Below, piece after piece: positions 44,825 to 53,810 of a DNA stretch of 54,776 nucleotides. The first letter of the stretch is position 1. Every line of letters begins with the position of its first letter. This DNA is from Methanosarcinales archaeon Methan_01 (GTDB lineage Archaea > Halobacteriota > Methanosarcinia > Methanotrichales > Methanotrichaceae), in contig LUYE01000016.1 in assembly GCA_001602645.1 (NCBI GenBank), positions 1 through 54,776 on the forward strand, in the 5' to 3' direction. The notes under the pieces were generated by a model, which was not told where the DNA came from, made no database searches, and worked only from the letters and a program-made list of their open reading frames with translations. A program made the translations under genes and the position numbers.

Positions 44825-45760
44825 GTGATCTACACCATAACCCTGAACCCCGCCCTGGACAGGACCCTCTGGGTCAGCGAGATCAAGGAGGACGTATCGA
44901 ACCGGATCATCCGGGAGGAGAGCTACGCCGGAGGGAAGGGGATCGACGTCTCAAAGGTCCTGACCGCCCTCGGCGTCCCGAACCGGGCCCTAGGCTTCGT
45001 CGCCGGCTTTGCGGGCCGCCAGCTGGAGGCCCAGCTGATCAGGGACGGGACCCAGTGCAGCTTCATCCCCGTCTCCGGCGAGACGAGGACTAACATCGTC
45101 ATCCACGAGCTTGCGAGCGGAAGGCAGATCATCCTCAACTCCGCCGGCCCCGAGGTGAAGCCCTTCGAGCTCCTCGAGATCGCCGACGTAGTCCGAACGA
45201 TCGAGGATCCGGAGTTCATCAGCATCGGTGGGAGCCTCCCGCCCCGGGCCCACCCCGAGATCTATCGGAAGATCATCGAGACGGCTCGGCTCCGAGGGGC
45301 GAAGGTGGTCCTGGACGTCGACCGGGACGCCCTCTCGGTGGGGATCCGCGGAAAGCCCGACGTCATAAAGCCGAACATCCACGAGCTCTCCGCCCTGGTG
45401 GGCAAAAAACTTGAGAAGAGGGGGGAGATCCTGGAGGCGGCCCGGGAGATAAACCGGCGCGGAGTGGGTATCGTCCTGGTCTCGATGGGGCCGAGGGGGA
45501 TCCTCCTCGTCTCCGACGGGAGGGCGTACCAGGCGGTTCCTCCGGAGGTGGAGGTGGTGAACACCATCGGCGCCGGAGACTCCTCCGTGGCGGGGTTCAT
45601 CTGCGGCCTCGCCTCGGGAAAGGACCTTCCCGAGGCCCTGATCGCGGCAACGGCCGCCGGAACGGCGACGACGCTTCGGCAGGGGACTGCCCTCGCCACC
45701 AGAGAGGACGTCGAGAGGCTCGTCCCTCAGGTTAGGCTCGAGACGATATCGGAGGAGTGA
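44825..45760 (+). CDS. PfkB-family sugar-phosphate kinase (1-phosphofructokinase/LacC-like)
   Basis: A 311-residue ribokinase-fold kinase. It starts IYTITLNPALDRTLWV, typical of FruK, LacC and archaeal PfkB-type phosphofructokinases. ESYAGGKGIDVSKVLTALG is the substrate-side signature and NTIGAGDSSVAGFICGL holds the catalytic Asp. GTG 44825 is preferred because homologues start at IYT and GGAG lies nine bases upstream; the ATG at 44816 has no spacing. Next to an aldolase it most likely phosphorylates fructose 6-phosphate or 1-phosphate, giving FBP; the exact substrate is not decided by sequence. Confidence 0.87.
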   Translation: MIYTITLNPALDRTLWVSEIKEDVSNRIIREESYAGGKGIDVSKVLTALGVPNRALGFVAGFAGRQLEAQLIRDGTQCSFIPVSGETRTNIVIHELASGRQIILNSAGPEVKPFELLEIADVVRTIEDPEFISIGGSLPPRAHPEIYRKIIETARLRGAKVVLDVDRDALSVGIRGKPDVIKPNIHELSALVGKKLEKRGEILEAAREINRRGVGIVLVSMGPRGILLVSDGRAYQAVPPEVEVVNTIGAGDSSVAGFICGLASGKDLPEALIAATAAGTATTLRQGTALATREDVERLVPQVRLETISEE

Positions 45761-45765
45761 GGAAG

Positions 45766-46692
45766 ATGACGAGAAGAATGGAACGAGAAGAGGTGCTGGT
45801 CCCCGCGGACGTTCCGCCCGGAAGGCGGTGGGACTACCAGGAGAACTACCTGAAGATCACGAGAGAGAGCGGCCGGCTGATGCTCTTTGCCGGAGACCAG
45901 AAGGTCGAGCACCTCAACCGAGACTTCAGCGGCCCGGGGATCAGCTCCGAGGACGGCGACCCCGAGCACCTCTTCCGGATCGCCGACCGCGGGAAGATCG
46001 GGGTCTTCGCCGCCCAGCTCGGCCTCATCGCCCGGTACGGGATGGACTACCCGAGGGTTCCGTACCTGGTCAAGCTCAACTCCAAGACCGACCTGGTGAA
46101 GGCCGACCAGAGGGACCCCATCAGCCGCCAGCTGGTCGAGGTCTCCCAGGTGGAGGAGTTCGCGAGGGAGAGCGGCCTAGCCGTCCTGGGGGTCGGCTAT
46201 ACGGTCTACCTGGGGAGCGAGTATGAGGCGGAGATGCTCCGGGAGGCGGCCCAGATCGTCCTCCAGGCCCACCGGCGCGGCCTCATCACCGTCCTCTGGA
46301 TCTATCCCCGGGGCAAGGCCGTCAGAGACGAACGGGACCCCCAACTGATCGCAGGGGCGACCGGAGTCGCCGCAGCCCTGGGGTCGGACTTCGTCAAGGT
46401 CAACTATCCGAGAAAGGAGGGGGCGAGGTCCGAGTTGATGTTCAAAGAGGCGGTGGCCGCCGGCGGGAGGACGAAGGTCGTCTGCGCCGGCGGGTCGAGC
46501 CGCGACCCCGAGTCCTTCCTGAAGGAGCTTCACGACCAGATCCACATCAGCGGCGCCGCCGGGAACGCCACCGGGAGGAACATTCATCAGAAGAACCTCA
46601 AAGAAGCGGTCAGGATGTGCGACGCCATCAGCGCCATCACCGTCGAGGACAGAAGCGTCGAAGAGGCCCTCAGGATATTCGAGGGAGATTAG
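45766..46692 (+). CDS. DhnA-type class I fructose-bisphosphate aldolase family protein
   Basis: A 308-residue Schiff-base aldolase of the archaeal (DhnA) class. Signatures are FAGDQKVEHLN, VLWIYPRGKAVRDE, the strand with candidate Schiff-base lysine SDFVKVNYPRKEG, and CAGGSSRDPESFL. Length (usual about 260-310) is at the upper end. ATG 45766 follows GGAGTGAGGAAG and is 5 bases after the kinase stop. Together with the PfkB kinase it could interconvert F6P, FBP and triose phosphates alongside the one-way FBP aldolase/phosphatase at 41140. Confidence 0.88.
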   Translation: MTRRMEREEVLVPADVPPGRRWDYQENYLKITRESGRLMLFAGDQKVEHLNRDFSGPGISSEDGDPEHLFRIADRGKIGVFAAQLGLIARYGMDYPRVPYLVKLNSKTDLVKADQRDPISRQLVEVSQVEEFARESGLAVLGVGYTVYLGSEYEAEMLREAAQIVLQAHRRGLITVLWIYPRGKAVRDERDPQLIAGATGVAAALGSDFVKVNYPRKEGARSELMFKEAVAAGGRTKVVCAGGSSRDPESFLKELHDQIHISGAAGNATGRNIHQKNLKEAVRMCDAISAITVEDRSVEEALRIFEGD

Positions 46693-46707
46693 GGAGACCG
46701 GATCTTC

Positions 46708-48066
46708 GTGCAGGCGATAATTCTCGCGGCGGGGGAGGGGAGAAGGATGCTCCCCCTCACCGCCACCCTCCCCAAGGGGATGCTTCCCATCGGCGGAAAG
46801 CCCCTCCTGGAGCACCTGGTGGGGAGGGCGAAGGAGGCGGGGGCTGAGAGGCTCGTCATCGTCGTCGGCCACCAGAGGGAGAAGATCGTCGACGCCTTCG
46901 GGGACGGGAGCCGCCTCGACGTCAAGATCGAGTACGCCTTCCAGGAGGAGGGGCTCGGGACCGGCCCCGCCCTCCTGGCGGCCGAGGCCCTAGCCGAGGA
47001 CCGGTTCCTCGTCCTCCGAGGCGACGTCCTTCCCGACGCCGCCTACCTCAAGAGGCTGATGGCCCTGGAGGCGCCGGCTTTGGCGGTGGCGAGGGTCGAA
47101 GGACCCCGCCCGGATCGGGACTGGATCCTGGAGGTGGGCGAGGGCCGCCTAAGATCGATCTCCCATGAAGGCAAAGCGCCCCTCTCAAACCTCGTCTCTG
47201 CCGGGATCTTCCTCCTCGATGAGAGGGCCTTCGAAGCCCTCCGAAGGGTCCCCATCGGTGGAGGGGGGGAGAGGGACATTTTGGCGGCCGTCAGGGTCCT
47301 CCTCGCCGATGGGGTCTTGGTCGGGGCGGAGGTGGTGGAAAGGTGGATCGAGATCGTCTTCCCCTGGGACATCCTGAGGGCGAACGAGACCCTCATGCCT
47401 CCCGAGACCCGGGGGGTCCTGGGAGAGGTGGAGGCGAACGCCTCCCTCTCCGGGGAGGTGGCCGTCGGCAGGGGGACGGCGATCAGGTCCGGCTCCTACG
47501 TGGCGGGGCCGGTGGTGATCGGAGAAGGATGCGCCATCGGGCCCAACTGTCTCATCCGAGGCACCACCTCCATAGGAGACGGGGTGCGGATCGGAAACGG
47601 CGTCGTCATCGAGGGGAGCACCATCATGGATGGGACGGAGGTCTCCCACCTCTGCTACGTCGGAGACAGCCTCATCGGACCGGGATGCAGCCTCGGCGTC
47701 GGGACCGTCATCGCCAACCGTCGCCACGACGGCTCGCCGATCCGATCTTTCTCCGGCGGAGCAGGGGCCGAGACCGGCCGGAAGGCCTTCGGGGCGGTCC
47801 TCGGCGGGGGGGTGAAGACCGGGGTTGGGACGATCGTCTACCCCGGAACGGTGATCGAGGCGGGGCGCTGGGGACGGCCGGGCGAAGTCCTCTGGGGGCA
47901 CGTCGAGGCCGAGAAGATTGAAGAAGAAAGGGAGGACGGGGAGAAGGTGGAGGCGGAAGACGGCGATTTCGCCGACTGCCCCGGGGCCGGAGCTTTGAGG
48001 ACGAAAAGGGGGCCAAGAGGGCCGGTTCTGCCGGAGGAGATGCCCCGAGAGCCGGGGAGGGGATGA
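46708..48066 (+). CDS. Bifunctional sugar-1-phosphate nucleotidyltransferase (GlmU-like)
   Basis: A 452-residue protein. Residues 1 to about 230 are a nucleotidyltransferase with [20 protein letters not shown] and RGDVLPD. Residues about 240-400 are a left-handed beta-helix with hexapeptide repeats ([20 protein letters not shown]), giving acyltransferase or oligomerisation capacity. The last 50 residues are charged and probably disordered. It resembles archaeal UDP-GlcNAc pyrophosphorylase/acetyltransferases and glucose-1-phosphate uridylyl- or thymidylyltransferases. The start is GTG 46708. Its stop overlaps the next ATG (ATGA). Confidence 0.88.
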   Translation: MQAIILAAGEGRRMLPLTATLPKGMLPIGGKPLLEHLVGRAKEAGAERLVIVVGHQREKIVDAFGDGSRLDVKIEYAFQEEGLGTGPALLAAEALAEDRFLVLRGDVLPDAAYLKRLMALEAPALAVARVEGPRPDRDWILEVGEGRLRSISHEGKAPLSNLVSAGIFLLDERAFEALRRVPIGGGGERDILAAVRVLLADGVLVGAEVVERWIEIVFPWDILRANETLMPPETRGVLGEVEANASLSGEVAVGRGTAIRSGSYVAGPVVIGEGCAIGPNCLIRGTTSIGDGVRIGNGVVIEGSTIMDGTEVSHLCYVGDSLIGPGCSLGVGTVIANRRHDGSPIRSFSGGAGAETGRKAFGAVLGGGVKTGVGTIVYPGTVIEAGRWGRPGEVLWGHVEAEKIEEEREDGEKVEAEDGDFADCPGAGALRTKRGPRGPVLPEEMPREPGRG

Positions 48067-50162
48067 GGGTGAAGAGGAAGAACCGCCTGGCCTTTGAGAA
48101 GAGCCCCTACCTCCTGGAGCATGCGAATAACCCCGTCGACTGGCACCCCTGGGGGGAGGAGGCGTTCAGCAGGGCTGAGAGGGAGAACAAGCCGGTATTC
48201 CTATCGATCGGCTACTCCACCTGCCACTGGTGCCACGTCATGGCCGCCGAGTCCTTCGAGGACGAGGAGGTGGCGAGGCTTTTGAACGACACCTTCGTCC
48301 CGATCAAGGTCGACCGGGAGGAGAGGCCGGACCTCGACGCCGTCTACATGGCCGTCGCGCAGATGATGACCGGCTCCGGCGGCTGGCCCCTCACCGTCAT
48401 CCTCACCCCGGATAAGAAGCCCTTCTTCGCCGCCACCTACATCCCGAAGGAGTCGAGGTTTGGAAGGATCGGGATCCTCGACCTCATACCCCGGATCCGC
48501 CACCTATGGAAGAACGAGCGAGCCATGATCCTCGCATCGGCGGAGGAGATGGCCTCCGTCCTCCGTCAGCCGCCGGAGGTGGCGGACCTTCGCCTCGACG
48601 AGGCCGCCATCAGGTCGGCCTATCAGAGCCTCGTAGCCCGCTTCGACGCCTCCAACGGCGGTTTTGGGGGTGCCCCCAAGTTCCCCTCGCCGACGACCTT
48701 CCTCTTCCTCCTCCGCCACTGGAGGAGGACCGGAGATGCCGGAGGGGTGCAGATGACGGAGATCACCCTCCGCGCCATGAGGAGGGGGGGGATCTTCGAC
48801 CATGTAGGGTACGGATTTCACCGCTACTCCACCGATGCGCTTTGGCACCTACCCCACTTCGAGAAGATGCTCTACGACCAGGCGATGATATCCCTCGCCT
48901 GCCTCGAGGCCCATCAGGCGACGGGAAAGGCCGAGTACGCCAGGATCGCCCGGGAGGTCTTCGCCTACCTCCTCCGGGACCTCGCCGCCCCCGAGGGGGG
49001 CTTCTACTCCGCCGAGGACGCCGACAGCGAGGGGGAGGAGGGGAGGTTCTACCTCTGGACCCTGGAGGAGGTCCGAGCCGTCCTCGACCCCGACGAGGCG
49101 GAGCTGGTGGCGCGGATCTTCAGCCTCCGGGAGGAGGGAAACTTCCGGGAGGAGGCGACGGGAAGGCTCACCGGAAAGAACGTCCTCGCCATGAAGAGGC
49201 CCCTCGGAGATCACGCCAGGGAGCTGGGGGTGTCGGAGTCGCGCCTTCAGGAAAGGCTCGAGGCCGCCCGAGAGAGGCTCTTCGCCGCCAGGGAGGGGAG
49301 GGCGAGGCCCAAGAAGGATGACAAGGTCCTCGCCGACTGGAACGGCCTCGCCATCGCCGCCCTCGCCCGGGGCTCCCAGGTTCTGGGGGATGGGGGGCTG
49401 AAGGAGGCGGCCGATCGAGCCGCGGGGTTCATCCTCGATCGGATGAGGGATGGGAGGGGGCGGCTCCTCCACCGGTACCGGGATGGTACCGCCGGGATCC
49501 TGGGAAACCTCGACGACTACGCCTTCCTGATCTGGGGGCTCCTCGAGCTCTATGAGGCGGGATTTCGGCCAGAGCACCTGGAGGCTGCCCGCTCCCTCGC
49601 CCTGGAGATGGTGACGAGGTTTCGGGACGGGGAGGGTGGCGGCTTCTTCTTCACCCCCGAGGATGGAGAAGAGCTGATCGTCCGGAGGAAGGACGGCCAC
49701 GACGGTGCCCTCCCCTCCGGGAACGCCGTCGCCGCCTTCAACCTTCTGAGGCTCGCCAGGATGACCGGCGACCCGGAGCTGGAGGAGATAGGATCGGAGG
49801 CGCTGCAGGCCTTCGCCGCCCAGGTTATGAGGGCTCCATCGGCGTATCTCCACCTCCTCTCCGCCCTGGACTTCTCCCTGGGGCCGGCCTCGGAGGTGGT
49901 GATGGTGGGGGCGGCCGGGTCCCCGGCGACGGCGGAGATGCTGAAGGCCCTGAGGTCGAGGTTCCTCCCGAGGAAGGTGGTCCTCTTCAGGCCGGAGGGG
50001 GGTGACCAGGGGATCGCCCAGCTCGCCAGTTTCACGGCGGATATGGTGGCTCTGGAGGGGAGGACGACGGCCTACGTCTGCTCGGATAGGGTCTGCCGGC
50101 AGCCGACGACGGACCCGACGGAGATGCTGAAGGTGCTGGAGGAGGCCTCCCGGGGCTCTTGA
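48063..50162 (+). CDS. DUF255/YyaL protein: thioredoxin-like plus (alpha/alpha)6 domain
   Basis: A 699-residue cytoplasmic protein. It begins with [20 protein letters not shown] and the thioredoxin-fold motif [15 protein letters not shown] (about residues 52-66). Residues about 180-600 are an (alpha/alpha)6-barrel of the kind seen in N-acylglucosamine 2-epimerases ([20 protein letters not shown]). This widespread family (YyaL, human SPATA20) has no settled function. Co-translation with a sugar nucleotidyltransferase supports a carbohydrate-related role here, as inference. Confidence 0.92.
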   Translation: MRVKRKNRLAFEKSPYLLEHANNPVDWHPWGEEAFSRAERENKPVFLSIGYSTCHWCHVMAAESFEDEEVARLLNDTFVPIKVDREERPDLDAVYMAVAQMMTGSGGWPLTVILTPDKKPFFAATYIPKESRFGRIGILDLIPRIRHLWKNERAMILASAEEMASVLRQPPEVADLRLDEAAIRSAYQSLVARFDASNGGFGGAPKFPSPTTFLFLLRHWRRTGDAGGVQMTEITLRAMRRGGIFDHVGYGFHRYSTDALWHLPHFEKMLYDQAMISLACLEAHQATGKAEYARIAREVFAYLLRDLAAPEGGFYSAEDADSEGEEGRFYLWTLEEVRAVLDPDEAELVARIFSLREEGNFREEATGRLTGKNVLAMKRPLGDHARELGVSESRLQERLEAARERLFAAREGRARPKKDDKVLADWNGLAIAALARGSQVLGDGGLKEAADRAAGFILDRMRDGRGRLLHRYRDGTAGILGNLDDYAFLIWGLLELYEAGFRPEHLEAARSLALEMVTRFRDGEGGGFFFTPEDGEELIVRRKDGHDGALPSGNAVAAFNLLRLARMTGDPELEEIGSEALQAFAAQVMRAPSAYLHLLSALDFSLGPASEVVMVGAAGSPATAEMLKALRSRFLPRKVVLFRPEGGDQGIAQLASFTADMVALEGRTTAYVCSDRVCRQPTTDPTEMLKVLEEASRGS

Positions 50163-50187
50163 TGTCGAAATCCGGGTTTTCTGGGCT

Positions 50188-50252
50188 ATGAAAAGCTTAT
50201 TAATGGTTAGAGGAAATCCCTCCATCGGCAGTGGGGTTAAAAAGCTGCCCAT
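50188..50252 (+). promoter_or_regulatory. Promoter and leader hairpin of the 50290 secreted protein
   Basis: AAAGCTTATTAATGG (about 50191-50205) is a TATA-like box. GGCAGTGGGGTTAAAAAGCTGCC (50228-50250) can form a small hairpin at the expected 5' end of the message. GAGGTG about six bases before TTG 50290 is the ribosome-binding site. Confidence 0.45.
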
Positions 50253-50289
50253 TATCAACGGAGTGGGATAAAATGCTAGAGGTGTTAAC

Positions 50290-50961
50290 TTGAACCTTGG
50301 ACGGATAGCCCTATCGGCGCTGATCACCATCACCCTCATATCTGGACTTTCAATGGCAGAGGATGCCGACGCATTGGTCAACGACAGCATCAACGCCACC
50401 GAGACGGGACCGTCGGAGGCCGGCGAGATGGCGCCGGAGGAAGAGACGGCCGCCTCATCGGTCCAGAGCCTCAGAGGGTCCTGGATCCTGAACACCGACG
50501 ACGGCCAGATCTCGATGGTCGTCCACCAGTCGGAGGATCTCCTCTATGGCGCCGCGAACTCCGAGGCCCCTGAGCCCTGGAACGGCGTCGTCACAGGTCA
50601 GGCCTCCGAAGAGGGATTTGAACTCCAGATCCTCTCCCTCCAGGACGGCGTCCTGGTCTCTACGATCATCGCGGGATCTGCCACCGCCGACGACCTCTCG
50701 GGAACCGTCGTCCAGTCCGACAGCCTGGGCCAGGTCAAAGAGGGTACCGTCAACGGATTTCTGGTCAGCCCTGATACCTCGGGTTACGAGCCCGCCGATG
50801 TGCCTGCCGCCGTTGCTCCTGCAGCAGCCGCGGTGACCCCGGCCCCCGAGGCTGCGACGCCAGCGACGAATAAGACCGGTGAAACTAAGCCGTATACGGA
50901 CGTCACGGCCTTAGCGGAACAGATGTTTACGACCTTTAAGGACCCATCTATGCCGATTTAA
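50290..50961 (+). CDS. Secreted protein of unknown function
   Basis: A 223-residue exported protein that I do not recognise. Signal peptide: residues 1-23 (RIALSALITITLISGLSMAE). An acidic Thr/Glu spacer follows, then a beta-rich domain (about 55-150) with SLRGSWILNTDDGQISMVVH and GFELQILSLQDGVLVSTIIAG. The C-terminal part is Pro/Ala-rich (VAPAAAAVTPAPEAATPA), as in wall-crossing linkers, and ends without a membrane helix. The start is TTG 50290, behind GAGGTG. It stands alone between its own promoter and a terminator. Confidence 0.72.
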   Translation: MNLGRIALSALITITLISGLSMAEDADALVNDSINATETGPSEAGEMAPEEETAASSVQSLRGSWILNTDDGQISMVVHQSEDLLYGAANSEAPEPWNGVVTGQASEEGFELQILSLQDGVLVSTIIAGSATADDLSGTVVQSDSLGQVKEGTVNGFLVSPDTSGYEPADVPAAVAPAAAAVTPAPEAATPATNKTGETKPYTDVTALAEQMFTTFKDPSMPI

Positions 50962-50967
50962 GGTTTA

Positions 50968-51010
50968 GCGATCTCCCCGATCGGGGGACAATCGCCAACT
51001 TTTTTTATTT
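50968..51010 (+). terminator. Intrinsic-type terminator after the 50290 gene
   Basis: GCGAT...CCCCGATCGGGG...ATCGC forms a strong nested stem (50968-50995, inner palindrome 50975-50986), followed directly by CTTTTTTTATTT at 50999-51010. It is the clearest terminator in the window. Confidence 0.7.
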
Positions 51011-51100
51011 GACCCATTTATGGCCATTTCTTGGCCATCATTCCGGAGGAGGAGAACATCGTCCGAAAGGATTTTAATGCTGTTCTGCCAATAAAAGGTC

Positions 51101-51685
51101 ATGCGAAGAGCATTACCGGTTCTTCTGTTGGTCCTCCTGGCGGGGCAGGCTGAGGCTTCGGTCTTCTTCAAGATAGTGGAGGTGCCGACGATTTACGTCA
51201 GCCCCGAGGCGGAGGCGGGGTTCAACGTCTCCATCCAGAACCTCGGGAGCGAGAGCACCTATGCGGGGCTGAAGTTCAGGAACATCCCCGAGGGGCTATC
51301 GATAACAGGTCCCAAGTGCACGAAGTGGGTGGATTCCGGAACTGTTCTGGAGTTCGACTGTCAGCTCAAGGTGGAGGCTGGGAACGTCTCGCCGGGAGAC
51401 TATTCCTTTGATGTCGGGATCGCTGCAAAGGGCGCTCCACCGGAGTGGGCCCCCGTCCAGGTGATCGTCACCGAGGGATCTGCCTCCGCGATCGGAGAGG
51501 CGGGGGGATCAGATATTGAAGAGGACGAGGAGGAGTACCCACCCTGCCCCATTGTAAGGGAGGAGGGGGGAGCTCCTGCTCCGGCCGAATCTCAGGAGGC
51601 TGAGGGGATGCCGGGGTTCGGGATCTCCGCCGCCCTGGGAGCGATGGCCCTGCACCTGATCTCGGGGAGGGGCAGGAGAGGCTGA
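51101..51685 (+). CDS. Exported protein with PGF-CTERM-like archaeosortase signal
   Basis: A 194-residue surface protein. The signal peptide is residues 1-19 (LPVLLLVLLAGQAEAS). Residues about 25-125 are one NEW3/CARDB-like beta sandwich (AEAGFNVSIQNLGSESTYAG) with two cysteines (GPKCTKW, FDCQLKV) placed for a disulfide. An acidic Pro-rich linker leads to the C-terminus MPGFGISAALGAMALHLISG, followed by RGRR. The PGFG motif, hydrophobic helix and basic end are the layout of PGF-CTERM proteins, which archaeosortase A cleaves and lipid-anchors. A TATA-like GATTTTAATG (51069-51078) makes the message nearly leaderless. Confidence 0.77.
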   Translation: MRRALPVLLLVLLAGQAEASVFFKIVEVPTIYVSPEAEAGFNVSIQNLGSESTYAGLKFRNIPEGLSITGPKCTKWVDSGTVLEFDCQLKVEAGNVSPGDYSFDVGIAAKGAPPEWAPVQVIVTEGSASAIGEAGGSDIEEDEEEYPPCPIVREEGGAPAPAESQEAEGMPGFGISAALGAMALHLISGRGRRG

Positions 51686-51738
51686 GAAGGTCTGAGAGGG
51701 AGGCCAGAGGAGGGGGGTGGGGGGCTGAGGAGAAGGGG

Positions 51739-52674
51739 TCAGAGGGCCCGGCCCTCCATCTCCCAGCCTAGCATCTCCTTTATGACGAGGTAGCTCATCT
51801 CCGGCGGGATCGCCCCCACCTCGGTGCAGATGACGTCGATGTACTGGTGGGGAGTGACGTCGAAGGCGGGGTTTCTCACCCGGACGTGCAGTAGCTCCGA
51901 TATCCCGGGGTAGACCTCCTCGGCGGCCCTCTCCTCGATGGGGACGAGCTCCCCCATCATCGTCTCGGGGCTGAACTTGTAGGTCTCCGCCGCCACGACG
52001 AAGCTCGTCCTCGCCTCGGAGGCGGCGAGGGCGATCGCGGCGGTCCCGATCTTGTTCACCAGGGAGCCGTTTGCGGTGATCACGTCGGCGCCGACGATCA
52101 CGTGGTCTACCTCGTTGATCACCGACCTCACCGCCGAGTCGACGACCAGCTCCGTCTCGATCCCCCAGCCGTCCAGGGTCTTGATCGTCAGGTGGCCCTG
52201 ATACCTAGGCCGCGACTCGGTGGCGATGACTTTGATATCCTTGCCGGAGTCGAAGGCCGTTTTTATGATCGAGAGGGCGACGGAGGAGTTGCAGTGGGTG
52301 AGGATGACATCGCCGTCCCGGACCCTCCGGGACCCGATCTCCCCGATCCTTTCGACGGCCCTGAGGGACCGCTCGACGAAGGCGTCGGCGTTCTTCGCCA
52401 GGGAGGTTCGGGCCGATTCCAGGTCCTCCCCGTCGTAGCGCATTACCATCCTGATGGCGTTGGATAGCGACACCGCCGTCGGCCTCGTCTTCAGCAGGAC
52501 GTCGGCGGCCCGGCCAACCTGGGCGTTGAACTCATCGATCCCGGCCGGATCGATGGAGAGGGCAAACTCCTTCAGGGCAGAGGCGGCGGCCCTCCCGATG
52601 AGGGCAGCCCCCCGGATCTCCATGGACCTGATCTTCTCGGCCGTATCCGCGAGATCATCCATTGGGCGGGTCAT
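51739..52674 (-). CDS. Ribose-1,5-bisphosphate isomerase
   Basis: A 311-residue member of the archaeal e2b2/R15Pi family (eIF2B-alpha-like fold). It converts ribose-1,5-bisphosphate to ribulose-1,5-bisphosphate, the RuBisCO substrate, in AMP degradation. Expected catalytic residues are visible: the cysteine in ILTHCNSSVALSII (about 125) and the aspartate in HVIVGADVITANGSLVNKIG (about 193). ESRPRYQGHLT is the phosphate-binding segment. Methylthioribose-1-phosphate isomerase is a relative, but the RPRYQGH motif and an RuBisCO gene 11 kb away favour R15Pi. It converges with the 51101 gene. Confidence 0.9.
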   Translation of the reverse strand: MTRPMDDLADTAEKIRSMEIRGAALIGRAAASALKEFALSIDPAGIDEFNAQVGRAADVLLKTRPTAVSLSNAIRMVMRYDGEDLESARTSLAKNADAFVERSLRAVERIGEIGSRRVRDGDVILTHCNSSVALSIIKTAFDSGKDIKVIATESRPRYQGHLTIKTLDGWGIETELVVDSAVRSVINEVDHVIVGADVITANGSLVNKIGTAAIALAASEARTSFVVAAETYKFSPETMMGELVPIEERAAEEVYPGISELLHVRVRNPAFDVTPHQYIDVICTEVGAIPPEMSYLVIKEMLGWEMEGRAL

Positions 52675-52687
52675 GATCCTCCGGGCT

Positions 52688-53173
52688 TCAGGCCGTCACG
52701 ACGACCTTCGCGAATCTCGCGACCCGCTCGCCGAGCTTTCGGCAGGCGATCAGGGCCGAGGCGTCGGGGGCTCCTACGGCGACGGCGCCGTAGTGGCCCC
52801 CGGTCTCGAGGGGGTCTCCGACGATCACCATCCCGTGGATCAGCATCGCCTCGATGATGGAGATCAGCGTCGTCTCGTTTCCGCCCGTGGGGCTCCCCGA
52901 GGAGGTGAAGGCCGCGCCGATTTTGTCCTCGAGGCGGCCCCGGACCCGGACCGACCTGTCGATGAAGCCCTTCATCTCGCCTGATAGGGTCCCGAAGTAG
53001 GTGGGGGCACCGAGGACGATCCCGTCGGCTCCGGTCAGATCCTCCAAGGTCGCCTCTTCGAATTTCTTCAAAACCGCCTCCGCACCACCGTTCCGCGCGC
53101 CTTCGGCTACAGCCGCCGCCATCTTGGCGGTGTTCCCGCTCCGAGAATGGTAGACTACCAAAACCTTCGTCAT
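52688..53173 (-). CDS. Flavodoxin/WrbA-like FMN protein
   Basis: A 161-residue flavodoxin-fold protein. The FMN phosphate loop is VVYHSRSGNTAKMA (residues about 6-19), with the isoalloxazine contacts in LGAPTYFGTLSGEMK and TSSGSPTGGNETT. It lies between true flavodoxins and WrbA NAD(P)H:quinone oxidoreductases. ATG 53173 is chosen because GAGGTGAACGAG precedes it; a GTG three codons upstream is less likely. It is 13 bases upstream of the R15P isomerase gene and so probably shares its transcript. Confidence 0.88.
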   Translation of the reverse strand: MTKVLVVYHSRSGNTAKMAAAVAEGARNGGAEAVLKKFEEATLEDLTGADGIVLGAPTYFGTLSGEMKGFIDRSVRVRGRLEDKIGAAFTSSGSPTGGNETTLISIIEAMLIHGMVIVGDPLETGGHYGAVAVGAPDASALIACRKLGERVARFAKVVVTA

Positions 53174-53322
53174 CTCGTTCACCTCAAGATCCTGCTAAGA
53201 TCATCCTGGTCAGATCATCCTGCTCTGAACTGCTCGGAATATATCCGCCGCCTTCACTATTAATCTTCCTCTGATCATGGAGAAGCCCCACCGGCGGCGT
53301 GGGCTGAGCCTCCGCCTCAAGC

Positions 53323-53676
53323 CTACCCCTTCCGGAGGACGATCCGGTCCCCCGCCTCGACGCCGGGAAATACATCGAGGCCGGAGACGATCCTCCCGAT
53401 GTGGTTGACCGCCGAATAAGGCTGGGTCCGGCCGAAGAATATGCAGAAGGCCGAGCCCGGCGTCCAGAAGGAGACGTCCCCCGCCTCCGACGACGGAGAC
53501 GGGTTCTCGTCAGCAAGGCCGAAAGGAAGAGAGAAGTAGACCTCCTCCCCCCAGAGCTGGGCCCTCGCCTCCAGGGGGAGCCGCCCGATTATCTCCGCAG
53601 CGGTCCGGGGGTTTCGGTCGTCGATCTCCGCTCGGGCCGAGCCCTTCCCATCCACAAAGATCTCGATGTAAGCCAT
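53323..53676 (-). CDS. Cyclophilin-like fold protein (DUF369/TM1367-like)
   Basis: A 117-residue single-domain protein. RNPRTAAEIIGRLPLEARAQLWGEE, read as AAEIIGRLPLEA and QLWGEEVYFSLP, plus GDVSFWTPGSAFCIFFG and NHIGRIVSGLDVF are the strands and turns of the small cyclophilin-like family. Its members lack proven prolyl isomerase activity. GAGGTGG precedes the ATG and a minus-strand TATA (complement of TATTTTATCTT, 53699-53709) lies upstream. It is separated by about 150 bases from the flavodoxin-like gene. Confidence 0.85.
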   Translation of the reverse strand: MAYIEIFVDGKGSARAEIDDRNPRTAAEIIGRLPLEARAQLWGEEVYFSLPFGLADENPSPSSEAGDVSFWTPGSAFCIFFGRTQPYSAVNHIGRIVSGLDVFPGVEAGDRIVLRKG

Positions 53677-53697
53677 ATCTTGCCACCTCTCTTCGCT

Positions 53698-53810
53698 CTA
53701 TTTTATCTTTCTTGAGGACGGTATGATCCAAAGGAGGTGTTGACCGTTCCCGAGGCAAACCCATTTATTTAGATGAGATGAGGATCGAATAACTTGGCAG
53801 GTGATAAGAG
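53698..53810. promoter_or_regulatory. Divergent promoters of the cyclophilin-like gene and the DUF433 remnant
   Basis: On the minus strand AGATAAAATAG (53699-53709) lies about 30 bases before the cyclophilin-like start. On the plus strand CCATTTATTTAG (53760-53771) lies 40 bases before the DUF433 ATG, which has GGCAGGTGATAAGAG as leader and ribosome-binding site. Confidence 0.55.

Noticed and set aside
48849-50495. 548-codon minus-strand frame opposite the DUF255 gene
   Set aside because: Shadow of the DUF255 protein; it also runs across the promoter of the next gene.
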